Positions 59,076 through 64,000 of a DNA stretch of 64,000 nucleotides are shown in pieces. Numbering within the stretch: the stretch's first letter is position 1; each line of letters starts with the position of its first letter. The notes beneath the pieces are model-generated. The model saw nothing but the letters and a program-made list of their open reading frames with translations. It did not search any database and was not told the DNA's origin. Origin of the DNA: Isoetes taiwanensis (taxonomy: Eukaryota > Streptophyta > Lycopodiopsida > Isoetales > Isoetaceae); assembly GCA_021234155.1 (NCBI GenBank), contig JAJEKV010000041.1, positions 13,456,310-13,520,309 on the forward strand, given 5' to 3'. The position numbers were made by a program, and so were the translations under genes.

Positions 59076-60095
59076 TTAATGGTGGTTCTATATTCTTGGT
59101 TGCAAAAAATGAATATCAGTCTCTGCCTTTCTACCTTTCTGATCCCAATCATACAGTCTATGTAAATGTGATTGGTTGATACATCTATTCAATCTGATAA
59201 TGTCCTAGATTTCTACATCTATTTCATTGCATGCCCATCAATTTGACAATGTCATAGACTTGTACATTTATTTCATTGCACGTCGTATCTTGGGCAAACA
59301 TTTTCTTTAATTTGTTGGTTGCAGGTTCAGTAAAAGCAAGGAGCATACTTTTGTATGTATGCCTAGAATCATTAGTACATAATAAGGTGACCAAGAACTC
59401 TACCATGCCTATCAAGGTGCTATATTTTGGAAATTCAAAAGGAACCTCTCACTATTTTGAGTTTGTTACTTACAATGAAATGAATTCTAAAGTTCTCTAC
59501 CCTTTCTTATTTCTTTGCATAGATGAGGTGGTCTTTGTAGGAGCAAGTCCTCTGCTTGAATCCTTATGTATGGACCAGGTCAATCTTTCTTATTCTTTGA
59601 TCTCTTCAGGAGCGAAACATCTAAGAAGGGTCAGAGAAATCGGGAACATGCTTTAAGCATTGAGGTGTCGCTTGCACAGATGCATGTAAATATATAGCAA
59701 AGATAGGAGAAGCAATTGCTTGCAGAGGCCCACATAAGAAACGCATATCCATCAGGATTTAAGAATTAAAAATATTTTGATGCAGGAGATATTCATCTAA
59801 AATTGCTGCGTTATAGCTCTAATACACAATATACATGGCCTAGGATGGTTCCAACTTCACCAACTCCTTTTGCTTGAAGTATGAGGATTTGTAATATTTA
59901 TACCTCTTCACATTTCAGGGAATTAAATGCAGACAGATGCATGCTTTATCCACCGAACAACAGAGCTCCTGACATGATTCTGCAGCCTCACCATCTCAAC
60001 ATGTGTGGTATGTCATTCTTTAGAATTAGCTAATATTTTGATTTGATGGCCGTTTAATCTTCTACCTCATCTGTGTATGAGATAGCACAGGCTCG
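59076..60095. other. Intergenic DNA, no gene seen
   Basis: Open frames at 59276-59656 and elsewhere lack recognisable motifs. Confidence 0.5.
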
Positions 60096-60202
60096 AATTC
60101 TTGGGCTCCAAATGGGCCCCTATTCCCTATAATGACGAGCGATTGTACAATTCTTAGGCTCTAAATGGGTGCCTATTCCTTATAATGACGGAGCGATTGT
60201 AG
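60096..60202. repeat. 53-bp tandem duplication
   Basis: Units 60096-60148 and 60149-60202 begin aattcttgggctccaaatgg and aattcttaggctctaaatgg. A separate diverged duplication of about 100-bp period, starting acctaatgaaggtg, lies at 60450-60590. Confidence 0.8.
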
Positions 60203-60599
60203 AAGCAGATTGCCAAGAACAGCATACCATCAATGAAATCTGCGTATTGTACTCTGTTATGCCAACATGCATGTGGCACTACTACAAGTTATTTATTGTT
60301 TGGCACCATATGGCTCTGCACAGGGATGGTTCAATGACTTTAGGCACATGGCATTTAGATTTGGAGTCTTATGATTTAATTTGCGTTGATATGTGTTATA
60401 TGTTTTTAAGCAATAGCACAACAAAAATGTGAAATTCAAAAGATACATCGGACCTAATGAAGGTGGTAATAAGCAGCAAAGGTGGTTAACATTTACATGT
60501 TTGTGCTTTTTTGGCTTTCTAGAATTTCCATCGACCACCTAATGAAGGTGCTGATAAGCTGGAAACGTGGTTAATAGCATTTGCAAGTATGTCATTTTC

Positions 60600-61398
60600 T
60601 GGCAGGACCAATCCCCTTATCTAAATTTTATATGAGTTTCTTCACAAGAGTTCATAACATATTTTCAAAGAGCAACATTTGATTACAACTTATGATGAAT
60701 CTCTGTCCTAAAATGACCATGCATGCTGCTATTTGGAGTTCAGAACAAAAGTGCATGTATGAGCAATGGTGGCTAAAAGCAAAAACAAATATGGCTAAAA
60801 GAAATGCTAAATCTCTAATTGCTCCCAATTGATATACCAACTTATAGATGTCTAAATTTCGCGGGTGAACATGACATCAAGACAGTGTGCCGTATACCTT
60901 TTAGCAAACATAGAGGAGAATGAGAGACTCACACACTTATCTGGAGAATTGGGAAACAAAATTGATGTTCATAATAATAAAATAAAATTGTGCTTTAAGT
61001 TTGCGCAGGGTATAATATGTAGATTACTCTAACATGCTTTAAGATGATAAACAAATGCTAGATCCAAATTCAAACTATTTATTCCAACATATGCAATCTA
61101 ATAAGCAGTGATATGGCACATGTGTTGTGATGTGGTATCTGTAACTATAAAATGATTTTTCTTTGCAAGAATAGTTTTGAGCGATTGAAATTAATACATT
61201 CCATGTACTATTATTGTCGTCATTGATCGACGCCCTCCAACTCAATATGTAGCATAATAACAGGGGGTTTTCTTTGTGTTTTTGTACGCTTTTTACTAAG
61301 GTTTTCCTATGATTTCGTGATGTATTCAAATGGATGTACTAATGCGTACATCTAGAGTGCACCATTTCTGAGCCATTGATTTTAACCTTTTTTTTCCC
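60600..61398. other. AT-rich intergenic DNA
   Basis: No gene or clear repeat seen. Confidence 0.5.
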
Positions 61399-61617
61399 AA
61401 TGGTCAACAACCAATGGCTCACAACAAAAGCCCTTTTTTTGTGTGTGTGGTGCATAATGGTCAACAACCAATGGCTCACAACAAAAGCCCTTTTTTTTTT
61501 TTTGTGTGGTGCATAATGGTCAACAACCAATAGCTCACAACAAAGTTCGTTTTTTGTGCGTGTGGTGCATAATGGTCAACAACCAATGGCTTACAACAAA
61601 AGCCCTCTTTTTGTGGG
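61399..61617. repeat. Four-copy tandem repeat of about 55-60 bp
   Basis: Each copy contains aatggtcaacaaccaatggc, then tcacaacaaaagccc, a poly(T) run of 7 to 13 and gtgtggtgcat. Copies differ mainly in the T-run length. Confidence 0.88.
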
Positions 61618-62020
61618 CTTGAAGGGCGCATGTAGTGCAGTTTCCCGCCGGCAACACATTTCTTATCACAACTTTTGATCCGAGCTACTCATTTGAGATG
61701 ATTTTTTATTAGTTGGAAAGCTCTTTCCGAATCTTTTTGAAGATGTATGATATGTATATGTTTGGTTAAGTTATCTATGTTAAAACAGCAATTTCTCGGC
61801 CGGGTTTGGTAGGCTTTCACATCCTACCAGCTCATTAATATAGGATTGCGCTATTGGATATTGTTTTATGGCTCATTCCGAATGAAGCTTGCAAAAAATT
61901 ACCATGCATTTTTAGATTTTGAGGCAGTTATTAAGCAAATTCCAAGGCTTCTAGATCCTTGTGCTAACAAGCAGAAAAGTTTCCCACTTTGGTTTCTCAC
62001 CACAAGAATCCATGGAGGCC

Positions 62021-63143
62021 AAAGGCTGCTGTTAAATTCCAGTTGAAAAATGTTTGTGTATGGGTGTTGCAAACTTTATGACTTTCAGAATAATGGGATC
62101 AATCCGCTCTATCTTTATGGTAACTTTTACTTATGTTCTATTTGTTTTATCGTGATGAAATTCAAAAGCTACAAGTGATGAAAGCCTCAAATGAATTCTA
62201 GTTTTTTCGGTTTGAATTCTAAAATTTTTTGTCACACCGTTGGGAGGGGGACATCCCTAAGGCCTCGAAGAGGCCTAAAAATTTTTTTTGCAACACAAAC
62301 CATTAACATTCAACATATAAAAATTAGATCCCTCAACACATAACAACCATTAACAACCAACACATAACTACCATTGACATTAATTAACACAACCATTGGG
62401 TCCAACATATTTAAATTAAAATCCCCTTAAACCCCTTTGGTTTGGGTGCATATTCACAGGGGGTGGCGTAGGGCGGCGAGAGCCCTCATAATTGTATTTT
62501 GCATTACAAAATCAACATCATATAGTATTCGGCAACGGAAATCTTATAGTATTTTTCGCGAATCATGTTATACAATATAGCAAATTTTGTACTTGCATAC
62601 TCCACAAAAACGAGGAACTTTACGCGGTGTAGATTAAGGAATAAGGGGTGAATATGCCTATCCAACAGCTCTCGTTGCCCGGAGTCACCCCCCGTGTGAA
62701 TATGCACCCAAACCAAAGGGGGTTTAAGGGGGATTTTAATTTAAATATGTTGGACCCAATGGTTGTGTTAATTAATGTCAATGGTAGTTATGTGTTGGTT
62801 GTTAATGTCAATGGTTGTTATGTGTTGGGGGATTTAATTTTTATATGTTGAATGTTAATGGTTTGTGTTGCAAAAAAAATTTTTAGGCCTCTTCGAGGCC
62901 TTAGGGATGTCCCCTCCCCCACCGGGTGTGACAAAAATTTTAGAATTCAAACCAGAAAAAAACTAGAATTCATTTGAGGCTTTCATCACCTGTAGCTTTT
63001 GAATTTCATCACGATAAAACAAATAGAACATAAGTAAAAGTTACCATAAAGATAGAGCGGATTGATCCCATTATTCTGAAAGTCATAAAGTTTGCAACAC
63101 CCATACACAAACATTTTTCAACTGGAATTTAACAGCAGCCTTT
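62021..63143. repeat. 1.1-kb inverted repeat with ~440-bp arms
   Basis: The left arm (62021-62457) and right arm (62696-63143) are reverse complements with few differences, around a ~238-bp spacer. Matching landmarks include aaaggctgctgttaaattcc at the outer edge, aggcctcgaagaggcct (itself palindromic) and ggtttgggtgcatattcac at the inner edge. No coding motif. Confidence 0.9.
62649..62705 (-). repeat. 57-bp dispersed motif, copy 2
   Basis: Inverted relative to 45549-45604, about 80% alike; spans the spacer-right-arm junction of the inverted repeat. Confidence 0.6.
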
Positions 63144-64000
63144 GAATGCATTAGAGTCAATTAAACTTTTTGTGTTGTGATGGACATCCATACCTATCAA
63201 CATATACCACAACTATTACAATTCACATTCTATACAACTTTTAATTTTCTTAACATTCAGTTTTAACATCATATTGCCAAACCAATCTGATATCACCAGG
63301 TTTCTTGCATTTCTCTCTTTGCCATCTTTCAAATTTGGCAAGGTATTATAGAATGCCTTGAATTGGGTAATATACTCGAGAAAAACAGTCAAAATGTATG
63401 AGCAAACATCAACCTATGCGTCACAAAGCAAAATCGGTCCCATATATACTTTGCAATATCATGCCCCTGAAGGAGTAACTCATCATTAAAATGTCTACTA
63501 TTAAAGAACTAAATTGCACCTTTAATGCCAACAAAACATATGCTTTATGTTACAACCACACAATTCACGCAATTCACGTAATATGCCAACATTAACTAAA
63601 TACAAAATTCAAACCCTTACAACTTGGCTTAAAGTTTTACATAACAATCATCGCTAAACGACTCTATATCAACCTTGACTTATATGTGGAATCTTAGCTC
63701 AACTCTATATCAACCGGGTAAAAGCATGAAAGGGTGTCTATAAATGTAGCCCTTTTTGTACATATACATATGTACCGAATGCACATTTTTGGAATAACTG
63801 TCATCATGACCAGCTAGTAACTGCCATGATTAATGGCTATCCACTACTCACGAACCCATAATTATCAGGATTTTGAAATTCTTTCCCCAAATTCTTTCTT
63901 GGTTTGCCTCTCGTTCACTATCCGCCCCGCCTTCTGCTTGGATTAGATCCGCGAATTCTTCATCTAGCTATGGCCCCAAAACCCCCCGATGAGTGCTTGC
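63144..64000. other. AT-rich intergenic DNA to the window end
   Basis: No gene, repeat or motif recognised. Confidence 0.5.

Noticed and set aside
59276-59656. 126-codon plus-strand open frame
   Set aside because: No motif or context; composition looks non-coding.

Overview
The window is nuclear DNA from a seed plant with a large, repeat-dense genome. The evidence is spliced plant specialised-metabolism genes (an O-methyltransferase and a BAHD acyltransferase), pentatricopeptide-repeat (PPR) fragments, Copia, Ty3 and L1 elements with target-site duplications (TSDs), and long AT-rich intergenic stretches. A gymnosperm or similar lineage is possible, but I cannot fix the species. There are no operons or ribosome-binding sites to call, and I recognised no tRNA, rRNA or CRISPR array.

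Layout. (1) 39-12810: a three-exon O-methyltransferase (minus strand) stands head to head with a BAHD acyltransferase (plus strand). Exon 1 of the BAHD gene is split by two retrotransposon insertions with perfect 5-bp TSDs. One is a tandem array of four LTRs and three gag-only units (2096-6135). The other is a full-length Copia element (6168-11405). (2) 12811-18880: mostly gene-poor, with short tandem repeats and a decayed PPR-like gene. (3) 18880-36611: a decayed gene whose conceptual product resembles Crypton-type tyrosine recombinases. It is split by a 15.6-kb terminal-inverted-repeat (TIR) transposon, element A (19969-35606). Element A carries a DUF7869-like transposase and an FCP1/HAD-like phosphatase gene, and an 11.3-kb Ty3 element sits inside that phosphatase gene. 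(4) 36612-45200: AT-rich DNA, a small inverted-repeat element, and an L1-type LINE inserted at the junction of a pre-existing tandem duplication. (5) 45350-53723: a PPR fragment, then a second decayed transposase-like gene. That gene is split by element B (47999-52593), which has the same TIRs as element A and the same CATG target. Element B carries about 14 tandem copies of a near-perfect palindrome. (6) 53724-64000: a 629-bp MITE-like element with an 8-bp TSD, a second non-LTR retrotransposon with a microsatellite tail, short tandem repeats, and a 1.1-kb inverted repeat.

The most novel-looking system is the A/B transposon family. Both copies insert at CATG, and removing either restores the host reading frame. 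The two ends share about 25-bp TIRs, and palindromes of CTCGACTCGCGAGTCGAG type lie in the subterminal or internal regions. The autonomous-looking copy carries an uncommon transposase.

Caution: repeat copies differ mainly by small changes at CAG/CTG and CG sites. This is strongest where short reads cannot be placed uniquely, and it looks like unpolished long-read error at methylated cytosines. Frameshifts inside the transposons should therefore not be read as biological decay without checking.
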